Positions 1 to 5,510 of a DNA stretch of 5,618 nt are shown piece by piece. Numbering within the stretch: position 1 is the stretch's first letter; each line of letters begins with the position of its first letter. The stretch is taken from positions 1 to 5,618 of the forward strand of contig CAAGHV010000199.1 of the NCBI GenBank assembly GCA_900769785.1, written 5' to 3'. This DNA is from Bacteroidales bacterium. Its GTDB lineage: Bacteria; Bacteroidota; Bacteroidia; Bacteroidales; P3. Made by a program: the position numbers and the translations under genes. Below the pieces are notes generated by a model. The model saw only the letters and a program-made list of their open reading frames with translations, did not search any database and was not told the DNA's origin.

Positions 1-272
1 GAACCTGGTCCTTTTACAAAGACTTTCACTTTGCGAAGACCTAAATCATAAGCAACTTTACCGCAATCTTCCGCAGCCATTTGAGCAGCATACGGAGTGT
101 TTTTCTTCGATCCACGGAAACCCATCTTTCCCGATGATGACCAAGAAATCACTTGACCGGCATTATTTGTCAACGACACTATTACGTTGTTGAAAGATGC
201 AAAAATACATGCTCTTCCCATTGGTTCAACTTTTACAACTCTCTTTTTAGTTGGTTTTGAAGTTTTTGCCAT
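1..272 (-). CDS. rpsK: 30S ribosomal protein S11 (uS11), 5' part, cut by window edge
   Basis: The first 90 codons of uS11 are present; the family is about 129 residues, so roughly the last 40 lie beyond position 1. The protein sits on the platform of the 30S subunit near the mRNA exit and contacts 16S rRNA. It is recognised by FASFNNVIVSLTN (about residues 24-36), GQVISWSSSGKMGFRG, KKNTPYAAQMAAEDC and LGLRKVKVFVKGPG at the window end. The usual His of the H-A/S-SFNN motif is Phe here. The chosen start gives MAKTSK, like relatives that begin MAK. An in-frame ATG at 311..309, preceded by AGGAG, would add 13 residues (see findings). rpsM lies 102 bases upstream, the widest gap in the window. rpsD and rpoA would be expected downstream. 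Identity is certain; only the start is open. Confidence 0.97.
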   Translation of the reverse strand, partial: MAKTSKPTKKRVVKVEPMGRACIFASFNNVIVSLTNNAGQVISWSSSGKMGFRGSKKNTPYAAQMAAEDCGKVAYDLGLRKVKVFVKGPG

Positions 273-292
273 TTCTTTTTTAAACTTTATTT

Positions 293-304
293 GTTTAATT
301 AAAC
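293..304. repeat. 12-base perfect palindrome in the rpsM-rpsK gap
   Basis: The sequence GTTTAATTAAAC equals its own reverse complement. It lies 21 bases upstream of the annotated rpsK ATG. It is AT-only apart from the two ends. It might be a protein-binding site, but such palindromes arise easily in AT-rich DNA, and as RNA it would form only a very weak 4-bp stem. No function is claimed. Confidence 0.35.
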
Positions 305-313
305 CATTCATTC

Positions 314-352
314 ACCAATTGCTCCTAAATCACAACATAATCCGCAATTGGT
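314..352 (-). promoter_or_regulatory. Hairpin in the rpsK leader, candidate translational control element
   Basis: Positions 314-322 (ACCAATTGC) and 344-352 (GCAATTGGT) are perfect reverse complements. In the rpsK-sense RNA they form a 9-bp stem with a 21-base loop. The RNA after the stem is A-rich with no U tract, so this is not an intrinsic terminator for the operon. It occupies the only long gap in the cluster. An AGGAG motif (322-326) lies at the 3' side of the loop, with its last G inside the stem, and an in-frame ATG at 311..309 follows just after the stem. The structure could therefore affect ribosome access to rpsK. Ribosomal protein operons are often self-controlled through such leaders, for example by S4 in the E. 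coli alpha operon. Any such role here is inference. Confidence 0.4.
322..326 (-). promoter_or_regulatory. AGGAG, possible Shine-Dalgarno for an upstream rpsK start
   Basis: On the minus strand these bases read AGGAG. They lie 10 bases before the ATG at 311..309, which is in frame with rpsK, but about 49 bases before the conventional rpsK ATG. Nearly all other genes here lack such a motif, which makes it noticeable. It may be chance. Confidence 0.3.
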
Positions 353-374
353 CGCACCTATTTCATCTTATTTT

Positions 375-752
375 TTACTTAGGTGCCTTTTTCTTGTTAG
401 CAATTGTTTTCTTTTTACCCTTACGAGTTCTCGCATTATTCTTAGTACTTTGACCACGCAAAGGTAATCCTAAACGATGACGAATACCTCTATAGCATCC
501 GATGTCCATCAAGCGCTTAATATTCATTTGAACTTCCGAACGCAATGCTCCTTCTACTTTATACTCTTCGTTGATAATATTACGAATAGCATTTTGTTCA
601 TCATCTGTCCAGTCTTGCACTTTTTTGTTTACATCAATACCTGCTTTAGTCAAAATCTTTTGAGCAGTACTTTTTCCAATGCCAAAAATATAGGTTAAAC
701 CTATTTCTCCTCTTTTGTTTTTGGGTAAATCAATACCTGCAATTCTTGCCAT
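375..752 (-). CDS. rpsM: 30S ribosomal protein S13 (uS13)
   Basis: Complete at 125 residues (E. coli 118). uS13 sits in the head of the 30S subunit, touches the P-site tRNA through its C-terminal tail and forms bridges to the 50S subunit. Seen in order: the N-terminal MARIAGIDLPKNKRGEIGLT with the helix-turn-helix-like YIFGIGKSTAQKIL (about 21-34), then RSEVQMNIKRLMDIGCYRGIRHR (71-93), then the signature LPLRGQSTKNNARTRKG (96-112), then a very basic tail ending KKKAPK. The start is the only ATG that gives the family N-terminus. The 30-base leader to rpmJ is AT-rich with no Shine-Dalgarno. It ends with TAA, followed by the unusually long 102-base gap to rpsK. The order rpmJ-rpsM-rpsK is that of a joined spc/alpha cluster. 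Confidence 0.99.
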   Translation of the reverse strand: MARIAGIDLPKNKRGEIGLTYIFGIGKSTAQKILTKAGIDVNKKVQDWTDDEQNAIRNIINEEYKVEGALRSEVQMNIKRLMDIGCYRGIRHRLGLPLRGQSTKNNARTRKGKKKTIANKKKAPK

Positions 753-782
753 AAACTGATTTCTATTCTTTAATTAGTTATT

Positions 783-899
783 TTATCCTTGTCTTTGTTT
801 AAACTTAGGATTTTTTTTGTTGATTACATAAACAACCCCTTTTCTACGAACGACTTTACATTCAGGGGATCTTTTCTTTACAGATGCTCTTACTTTCAT
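783..899 (-). CDS. rpmJ: 50S ribosomal protein L36 (bL36), zinc-site-lacking form
   Basis: A 38-codon gene that I translated by hand: it begins MKVRASVKKRSPECKVV and ends NPKFKQRQG. The length equals that of E. coli bL36, and the MKVRASVKK start and KQRQG end are family signatures. bL36 is the smallest 50S protein and binds 23S rRNA near the base of the L7/L12 stalk. The classic form holds zinc through Cys11, Cys14, Cys27 and His33. Here these positions are Ser11, Cys14, Asn27 and Phe33, so only one ligand remains and zinc binding is not expected. This C-minus form is what I would expect in Bacteroidota. It lies 28 bases after infA and 30 bases before rpsM, with an A-rich leader and no Shine-Dalgarno. 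Confidence 0.98.
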   Translation of the reverse strand: MKVRASVKKRSPECKVVRRKGVVYVINKKNPKFKQRQG

Positions 900-927
900 T
901 TTAATTTTATTTTATCTGTTTTTATTC

Positions 928-1146
928 TTATTTGTGTCGATAAGTAATTCTTCCTTTTGTCAAGTCATAGGGCGACATTTCTATCTGCACTTTATCTCCT
1001 GGTAATATTTTTATATAATGCATTCTCATCTTACCTGAAATATGAGCGATAATAACATGTCCATTTTCTAATTCAACACGAAACATTGCATTACCCAACG
1101 ACTCTACGACTGTTCCATCTAATTGTATAGAAGATTGTTTTGCCAT
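928..1146 (-). CDS. infA: Translation initiation factor IF-1
   Basis: Complete at 72 residues, the same length as E. coli IF-1. It is a single S1-like OB-fold domain that binds the A site of the 30S subunit during initiation and aids IF-2 and IF-3. The core FRVELENGHVIIAHISGKMR (22-41) is the family hallmark, followed by HYIKILPGDKVQIEMSPYDL (43-62) and the basic end TKGRITYRHK. The start MAKQSSIQLDGTV matches the usual MAK beginning. It lies 29 bases after map and 28 bases before rpmJ, the common secY-map-infA-rpmJ order. The leader is A-rich and lacks a Shine-Dalgarno. A TAnnTTTG-like box inside the end of map is too poorly supported to call a promoter. Confidence 0.99.
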   Translation of the reverse strand: MAKQSSIQLDGTVVESLGNAMFRVELENGHVIIAHISGKMRMHYIKILPGDKVQIEMSPYDLTKGRITYRHK

Positions 1147-1175
1147 AAATATTTACTATGTTCTTTATTGTTATT

Positions 1176-1949
1176 TTATTTATTCATCTTTTCTATTGCT
1201 TCAAAACTAGATAGCAAATCCGCTTTCTCTTTTCCAACAGCAACATCGTGCTCAAAATGGGCAGATGGTTTTCCATCTTTAGTTATCGGAGTCCAACCAT
1301 CATTAATAAACTTAATATTTTTTGAACCCATATTTACCATTGGTTCTATGGCAAAAACCATTCCTTCTTTCAAAAGTGGACCTGTACCCGGACGACCATA
1401 ATTACATATATTCGGATCTTCATGCAACTTTATTCCAACCCCATGACCACACATTTCTCGAACAACCGAAAAACCATTTTTCTCAACATGAGTTTGTATT
1501 GCATAACCAATATCTCCAACCCTATTTCCCTCAACACATTTCTCTATTCCTAGATACAAAGCTTCTTTGGTTACTTTCAATAATTTTGCTACTTCCGGCT
1601 TTACCTCTCCTACAACAAACGTATATGCAGAATCACTTATAAAGCCATTTAAATTTGCGCCTCCATCTATCGAAACTATGTCACCATCTTCCAAGAATCG
1701 CTCATCAGAAGGAAATCCATGTACTATTTCGTCATTAATAGAAATACAGAACGAAGAAGGAAATCCATCATAACCTTTAAACACCGGTGTTGCTCCATTA
1801 TCTCGAATAAATTGCTCTCCAATTTTATCCAAGAAAGCAGTAGTAACACCGGGCTTTATGAATTTTCCTATCTCTGCTAACGTTCTACCAATCAACAAAG
1901 AACTATTTCTTATTAATTCTATCTCTTCCCTACTTTTTAGAAGTATCAT
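1176..1949 (-). CDS. map: Methionine aminopeptidase, type I
   Basis: Complete at 257 residues (E. coli 264). This cytosolic metalloenzyme removes the initiator methionine from new proteins when the second residue is small. The pita-bread fold is intact and all five metal ligands are present: Asp95 (SIDGGANL), Asp106 (ISDSAYT), His169 (MCGHGVG), Glu202 (FAIEPM) and Glu233 (HFEHD). The substrate-site histidines are His77 (IVHGFP) and His176 (KLHEDP). There is no N-terminal zinc-finger extension and no 60-residue type II insert, so it is a plain bacterial type Ia enzyme. Asp235 follows the Glu233-His pair where E. coli has Thr. It starts 11 bases after the secY stop, without a Shine-Dalgarno, and precedes infA by 29 bases. 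No adk lies between secY and map. Confidence 0.99.
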   Translation of the reverse strand: MILLKSREEIELIRNSSLLIGRTLAEIGKFIKPGVTTAFLDKIGEQFIRDNGATPVFKGYDGFPSSFCISINDEIVHGFPSDERFLEDGDIVSIDGGANLNGFISDSAYTFVVGEVKPEVAKLLKVTKEALYLGIEKCVEGNRVGDIGYAIQTHVEKNGFSVVREMCGHGVGIKLHEDPNICNYGRPGTGPLLKEGMVFAIEPMVNMGSKNIKFINDGWTPITKDGKPSAHFEHDVAVGKEKADLLSSFEAIEKMNK

Positions 1950-1960
1950 TACTATCTATT

Positions 1961-3307
1961 TTATGCTGGTAATGAAGAACGACCTTTTATACGACCAGTC
2001 TTTGTCAATCCATCATAATGACGCATCAATAAGTGGCTTTCAATTTGTTGCAATGTATCCAAAATAACTCCTACCATAATCAACAAAGAAGTACCACCAT
2101 AAAATTGTGCGAATTGAGAATTAACTCCTAGTAAACTTACAAATGCAGGTAAAATAGCTACAATTGCTAAGAAAATAGAACCTGGTAAAGTAATCTTCGA
2201 CAAAATACCTTCCAAATACTCTGCAGTCTTCTTTCCCGGTTTAACCCCTGGTATAAATCCACCATTTTTCTTCATATCATCTGCCATTTGATTAGGATTA
2301 ATAGCAATAGCAGTATAAAAGAAAGTAAACGCAATAATCAATATTGCAAAAACAAAGTTATACCAAAAACCATTAAAATCAGAAAATGCAGCTAAGAACC
2401 CTGATTCAGAATCAGAAAATCCCAACAATGTAATTGGAACAAACATAATAGCTTGTGCAAATATTATCGGCATTACACCAGCAGCATTAACCTTCAATGG
2501 TATATACTGACGCACCCCACCATATTGTTTATTACCTACTACACGTTTTGCATATTGTACAGGAATTTTTCTTGTACCTTGAACTAACAAGATACAAAGT
2601 AAGATTACAACTAACCAAATTACAATTTCTACTAAGAACATTATCAATCCGCCACCTTCTTCCATTCGAGAACCGAATTCCCCAACGAGAGCAAAAGGTA
2701 AACGTGCAATAATACCCACCATTATCAATAATGATATACCATTTCCGATTCCCTTGTCAGTAATACGCTCACCTAACCACATGACAAACAATGTACCACT
2801 AGTTAAAATCAGGATACTAGAAATCCAAAAAAAGGTAGTTGGTTCACTTCCATCAAAAGGATATATTGCTGTTGAAGACGCACCTAATTGATACATCATA
2901 TTGGTAATATATGCAGGAGCTTGCATAATCGTAACAAGTATCGTCAAATAACGAGTTATTTGTGTCATTTTACGACGACCACTCTCACCTTCTCTCTGCA
3001 TCTTTTGAAAATAGGGCACTACCATTACAAACAACTGTACAACAATAGATGCTGTAATATAGGGCATAATTCCTAATGCAAAAATGGAAGCATTGGCAAA
3101 AGCTCCACCCGAAAACATATTCAATAATCCCATAATACCCTCTTGTGTTTGACTTTGCAATCCTCCAAGTTGGCTAGGATCAACACCGGGAAGTACTACA
3201 TACGAACCAATACGATAAACCAATACCAATCCCAATGTATATAATATTCGTTTACGAAGGTCTTCAATAGCCCAGATGTTTTTAATTGTAGTGATCAATC
3301 TCTTCAT
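1961..3307 (-). CDS. secY: Protein translocase subunit SecY
   Basis: Complete at 448 residues (E. coli 443). SecY is the channel of the SecYEG translocon in the inner membrane. Ten hydrophobic segments are visible, roughly at residues 21-40, 70-98, 118-138, 158-178, 187-209, 219-243, 274-296, 315-337, 373-394 and 402-420. The plug region GGAFANASIFALGIMPYI (67-84) is typical. The cytoplasmic loop WLGERITDKGIGNGISLL (177-194), the pore segment VNAAGVMPIIFAQ (273-285), the C5 loop FIPGVKPGKKTAEYL (351-365) and the C-tail RHYDGLTKTGRIKGR (429-443) are all as expected for ribosome and SecA contact. It lies 17 bases after rplO and 11 bases before map. Within this block it is the only membrane protein. 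No frameshift or missing segment is seen. Confidence 0.99.
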   Translation of the reverse strand: MKRLITTIKNIWAIEDLRKRILYTLGLVLVYRIGSYVVLPGVDPSQLGGLQSQTQEGIMGLLNMFSGGAFANASIFALGIMPYITASIVVQLFVMVVPYFQKMQREGESGRRKMTQITRYLTILVTIMQAPAYITNMMYQLGASSTAIYPFDGSEPTTFFWISSILILTSGTLFVMWLGERITDKGIGNGISLLIMVGIIARLPFALVGEFGSRMEEGGGLIMFLVEIVIWLVVILLCILLVQGTRKIPVQYAKRVVGNKQYGGVRQYIPLKVNAAGVMPIIFAQAIMFVPITLLGFSDSESGFLAAFSDFNGFWYNFVFAILIIAFTFFYTAIAINPNQMADDMKKNGGFIPGVKPGKKTAEYLEGILSKITLPGSIFLAIVAILPAFVSLLGVNSQFAQFYGGTSLLIMVGVILDTLQQIESHLLMRHYDGLTKTGRIKGRSSLPA

Positions 3308-3324
3308 AGAAAATTAGCTTATTA

Positions 3325-3792
3325 TTATTCTTCGTTATTTTTAGACTCTAGTAAAGTAACAACACCACCTTTATCTTCAATAGCTTTTCTTGCTGAAGCA
3401 GATATAGCATGTGCAACAACATTAATCTTGGCAGTCAATTCTCCTCGGCCTAAGATTTTCACTTTATCTTTCGAAGAAATTAAACCATTTTGTCTCAATA
3501 TTTCAACATCAAATGATTCAATATTTTTAGAAACAGCTAAATCATTTAATACATCTATATTGATACCTATATATTCAACTCTATTTATATTTTTAAAACC
3601 AAACTTAGGAACTCTTCTGTATAAAGGCATTTGTCCACCTTCAAATCCAATCTTACGTGAGTAACCAGAACGAGACTTTGCACCTTTATGGCCACGTGTA
3701 GAAGTACCACCTTTACCAGATCCTTGACCTCTACCAATACGTTTTGATTTCTTTACAGAACCTTCTGCTGGTTTAAGACTACTTAAATTCAT
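3325..3792 (-). CDS. rplO: 50S ribosomal protein L15 (uL15)
   Basis: Complete at 155 residues, slightly longer than E. coli L15 (144). uL15 is a late-assembling 50S protein with a long basic extension that threads through 23S rRNA. The N-terminus MNLSSLKPAEGSVKKSKRIG is followed by the Gly-rich RGQGSGKGGTSTRGHKGAKS (21-40), then GFEGGQMPLYRRVPKFGF (49-66), and a globular half with VKILGRGELTAKINVVAHAIS (111-131) and a KAIEDKGGVV signature (136-145). The extra length lies mostly in the acidic tail ending ESKNNEE. The reading frame ends with three consecutive TAA codons (3319-3327). rpmD lies 33 bases upstream and secY 17 bases downstream. No Shine-Dalgarno is seen. Confidence 0.99.
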   Translation of the reverse strand: MNLSSLKPAEGSVKKSKRIGRGQGSGKGGTSTRGHKGAKSRSGYSRKIGFEGGQMPLYRRVPKFGFKNINRVEYIGINIDVLNDLAVSKNIESFDVEILRQNGLISSKDKVKILGRGELTAKINVVAHAISASARKAIEDKGGVVTLLESKNNEE

Positions 3793-3825
3793 ATCTTTTT
3801 CTTTATAATTTAATTACAAGACTAA

Positions 3826-4005
3826 CTATATTTCTTCTACAGTTATCAAATGCTTTACAGTTTCAATCATTCCCAACACTTGAGGAGTTGCTTGAACTTC
3901 ACGTTCATGATTGATTTTTCTTAATCCTAAAGCTTCTAAAGTTCTCTTTTGGCGTTCAGGACGACCAATTATACTTTTTACTTGTTTAATTCTTAATGTT
4001 TTCAT
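3826..4005 (-). CDS. rpmD: 50S ribosomal protein L30 (uL30)
   Basis: A 59-codon gene that I translated by hand: it begins MKTLRIKQVKSIIGRPE and ends VKHLITVEEI, with a TAG stop. The length equals that of E. coli L30. uL30 is a small compact protein of the 50S subunit that binds 23S rRNA. Family features are the first strand LRIKQVKSIIGR (4-15), the helix RQKRTLEALGLRKIN (18-32), and the second half TPQVLGMIETVKHLI (40-54), which places the strand and helix that close the fold. The position between rpsE (23 bases upstream) and rplO (33 bases downstream) is the standard spc order and supports the call. Some bacteria lack rpmD; here it is intact. No Shine-Dalgarno precedes it. Confidence 0.98.
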   Translation of the reverse strand: MKTLRIKQVKSIIGRPERQKRTLEALGLRKINHEREVQATPQVLGMIETVKHLITVEEI

Positions 4006-4028
4006 ATCAAATACATATTAGTCGTTTA

Positions 4029-4547
4029 CTATCCATTGAAAACTTTATCCATTGAAATACCTCTCAATTGTGCTACCATATAAGGATCTTTCATTTGCAA
4101 CAAAGCATTTATAGTAGCTTTTACCACACTATGAGGATTGGAAGAGCCTTTTGATTTAGCTAATACATCCTTAACACCAACACTTTCCAAAACAGCACGC
4201 ATAGCACCACCTGCTATAACACCTGTTCCAGGAGCAGCCGGTTTCAAGAATACTTTCGCTCCACTATATTTGCCTATCTGTTCATGAGGAACTGTACCTT
4301 TCAAAATAGGAACCTTTATAAGATTCTTTTTGGCATCATCAACACCTTTTTGAACAGCAGCTGCAACTTCCTTGGCTTTTCCTAAACCGTAACCAACAAC
4401 ACCATTTTCATTGCCGATAACAACAATAGCCGAAAAGCTAAATGTTCGACCACCTTTTGTTACTTTTGTTACTCTATTTATAGCTACGAGACGATCTTTG
4501 AATTCTATTTCGCTCGATTTTACTCTTTTTATATTTACGTCTGCCAT
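4029..4547 (-). CDS. rpsE: 30S ribosomal protein S5 (uS5)
   Basis: Complete at 172 residues (E. coli 167). uS5 lies on the solvent side of the 30S subunit near the mRNA entry tunnel and contributes to decoding accuracy. The N-terminal double-stranded RNA-binding-like domain holds FKDRLVAINRVTKVTKGGRTFSF (16-38), with the KVTKGG loop (28-33) where spectinomycin resistance changes occur in other bacteria; nothing in it looks altered. It continues with NGVVGYGLGKAKEV (48-61), then the C-terminal domain with KPAAPGTGVIAGGAMRAVLE (102-121) and KGSSNPHSVVKATINAL (133-149). The start is only 5 bases after the rplR stop, so coupled translation is likely. A GGAGG at 4566-4570 is 18 bases from the ATG and is explained by coding for the rplR end. 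rpmD follows after 23 bases. Confidence 0.99.
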   Translation of the reverse strand: MADVNIKRVKSSEIEFKDRLVAINRVTKVTKGGRTFSFSAIVVIGNENGVVGYGLGKAKEVAAAVQKGVDDAKKNLIKVPILKGTVPHEQIGKYSGAKVFLKPAAPGTGVIAGGAMRAVLESVGVKDVLAKSKGSSNPHSVVKATINALLQMKDPYMVAQLRGISMDKVFNG

Positions 4548-4552
4548 AATCT

Positions 4553-4906
4553 TTAGAATTTTAGTCCTCCTTCTCTAGCTGCATCAGCCAACGATTTAAC
4601 ACGTCCGTGATATAAATAACCATTACGATCAAATACTACGGAATTAATTCCCGAAGCAAGAGCTCTTTCGGCTACTAATTTACCTACTTTAGCTGCCATT
4701 TCTATTTTTGTACCACCCCTTTCAACAACTTTTTCCAAAGAAGAAGCTGCCACTAGTGTTACACCTTTAACATCGTCTATTAATTGAGCATAAATTTCTT
4801 TATTACTTCTAAATACAGTCAAACGAGGAGTCGTTTCTGTTCCACTCACTTTATGACGAATTCTATACTTAATTTTTGTCCTTCTTATATCTTTTTTTGT
4901 TGCCAT
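4553..4906 (-). CDS. rplR: 50S ribosomal protein L18 (uL18)
   Basis: Complete at 117 residues, as in E. coli. uL18 binds 5S rRNA and helps place it in the central protuberance of the 50S subunit together with L5. The basic N-terminus (residues 1-20, with KIKYRIRHKVSG) is followed by the core TPRLTVFRSNKEIYAQLIDD (26-45), then VTLVAASSLEK (49-59), VGKLVAERALASGI (74-87), the signature VVFDRNGYLYHGRVKSLADA (90-109) and the typical end AREGGLKF. It sits 21 bases after rplF and 5 bases before rpsE. The leader is AT-only except for two bases and has no Shine-Dalgarno. Nothing unusual is seen in the protein. Confidence 0.99.
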   Translation of the reverse strand: MATKKDIRRTKIKYRIRHKVSGTETTPRLTVFRSNKEIYAQLIDDVKGVTLVAASSLEKVVERGGTKIEMAAKVGKLVAERALASGINSVVFDRNGYLYHGRVKSLADAAREGGLKF

Positions 4907-4927
4907 TAGTATCTATTTTAAAAATTA

Positions 4928-5482
4928 CTACTTAGCAGCAGCCTTACCAGCTTTCTTGCGTACTTCTTCTCCTTGGAATCTAATACCTTTACCTTTATAT
5001 GGCTCAGGCTTACGCAACGAACGTATCTTAGCTGCAACTTGTCCTAATAACTGTTTATCTATAGAAGATAGTGTAATCAAAGGATTTTTACCTTTTTCTG
5101 TTAAGGTTTCTACTTTTACTTCCTTGGGTAATTCAAAATAAATATTGTGAGAATATCCCAATGATAACTCTAACACTTGACCATTAGCTTGAACTTTATA
5201 CCCAACTCCAATAACTTCTTGTACTGTTTTAAATCCTTGAGACACTCCTACTACCATATTAGCTACCAAAGCTCTATATAACCCATGTTTAGACTTATGT
5301 TCCTTCGCTTCAGATTGGCGAGTCAAATTAACAACACCATTTTCAATCGAAAATGAAATACATGGATCAACTTTTTGAGTCAATACACCTAGAGGTCCCT
5401 TGACTGTAACTTCATTTTCAGAAGATACTGTTAATTCTACTCCTACTGGCAATTGTATGGGTAATTTACCTATTCTTGACAT
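4928..5482 (-). CDS. rplF: 50S ribosomal protein L6 (uL6)
   Basis: Complete at 184 residues (E. coli 177). uL6 binds 23S rRNA near the sarcin-ricin loop and the base of the L7/L12 stalk, close to where GTPase factors act. Two repeated alpha/beta domains are visible: the first from MSRIGKLPIQLPVGVELTV to about residue 80, including VTVKGPLGVLTQ (25-36) and HGLYRALVANMVVGVSQGF (66-84), and the second with EVIGVGYKVQANGQVLELSLGYSH (89-112). The C-terminal RNA-binding signature RSLRKPEPYKGKGIRFQGE (154-172) is intact. The tail GKAAAK is a little longer than usual. It has an AGGAG 11 bases before the ATG, rare in this window. It follows rpsH by 28 bases and precedes rplR by 21. Confidence 0.99.
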   Translation of the reverse strand: MSRIGKLPIQLPVGVELTVSSENEVTVKGPLGVLTQKVDPCISFSIENGVVNLTRQSEAKEHKSKHGLYRALVANMVVGVSQGFKTVQEVIGVGYKVQANGQVLELSLGYSHNIYFELPKEVKVETLTEKGKNPLITLSSIDKQLLGQVAAKIRSLRKPEPYKGKGIRFQGEEVRKKAGKAAAK

Positions 5483-5493
5483 CTCTTTTTATT

Positions 5494-5498
5494 CTCCT
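5494..5498 (-). promoter_or_regulatory. AGGAG, possible Shine-Dalgarno of rplF
   Basis: In the 28-base gap between rpsH and rplF the minus strand reads AGGAG, 11 bases before the rplF ATG. The gap is otherwise A-rich. The spacing is slightly longer than the usual 5-9 bases. It is the only such motif at a plausible distance from a standard start in this window. Bacteroidota ribosomes generally make little use of this motif, so its effect is uncertain. Confidence 0.45.
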
Positions 5499-5510
5499 AT
5501 TTTTATTGAA

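Noticed and set aside
200..230. TATTTTTG with GTTG 19 bases upstream on the minus strand, resembling a Bacteroidota promoter.
   Set aside because: It lies inside conserved rpsK codons (ACIFAS), the -33 box is imperfect, and such boxes are frequent in AT-rich DNA.
344..380. Stem at 314-352 followed by a T-rich stretch on the plus strand, as a plus-strand terminator.
   Set aside because: There is no plus-strand gene to terminate, and the T-rich stretch begins several bases after the stem and is interrupted.
187..453. Plus-strand open frame of 88 codons with hydrophobic content.
   Set aside because: It is antisense to rpsK and rpsM; the hydrophobic residues come from reading Lys-rich codons in reverse.
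1202..1209. TAGTTTTG box inside the 3' end of map, 56 bases before infA, as a promoter for infA.
   Set aside because: No TTTG-like -33 box lies at about 19 bases upstream; the nearest candidates are at wrong spacing.
1123..1642. Plus-strand open frames of about 92 and 106 codons opposite map.
   Set aside because: They are shadows of the intact map gene and match no family I recognise.
1950..1960. Missing adk between secY and map as a deletion.
   Set aside because: adk is placed elsewhere in many phyla, and direct secY-map adjacency is normal for Bacteroidota.
4566..4570. GGAGG before rpsE as a Shine-Dalgarno sequence.
   Set aside because: It is 18 bases from the ATG, too far, and is explained by the conserved EGG codons at the end of rplR.
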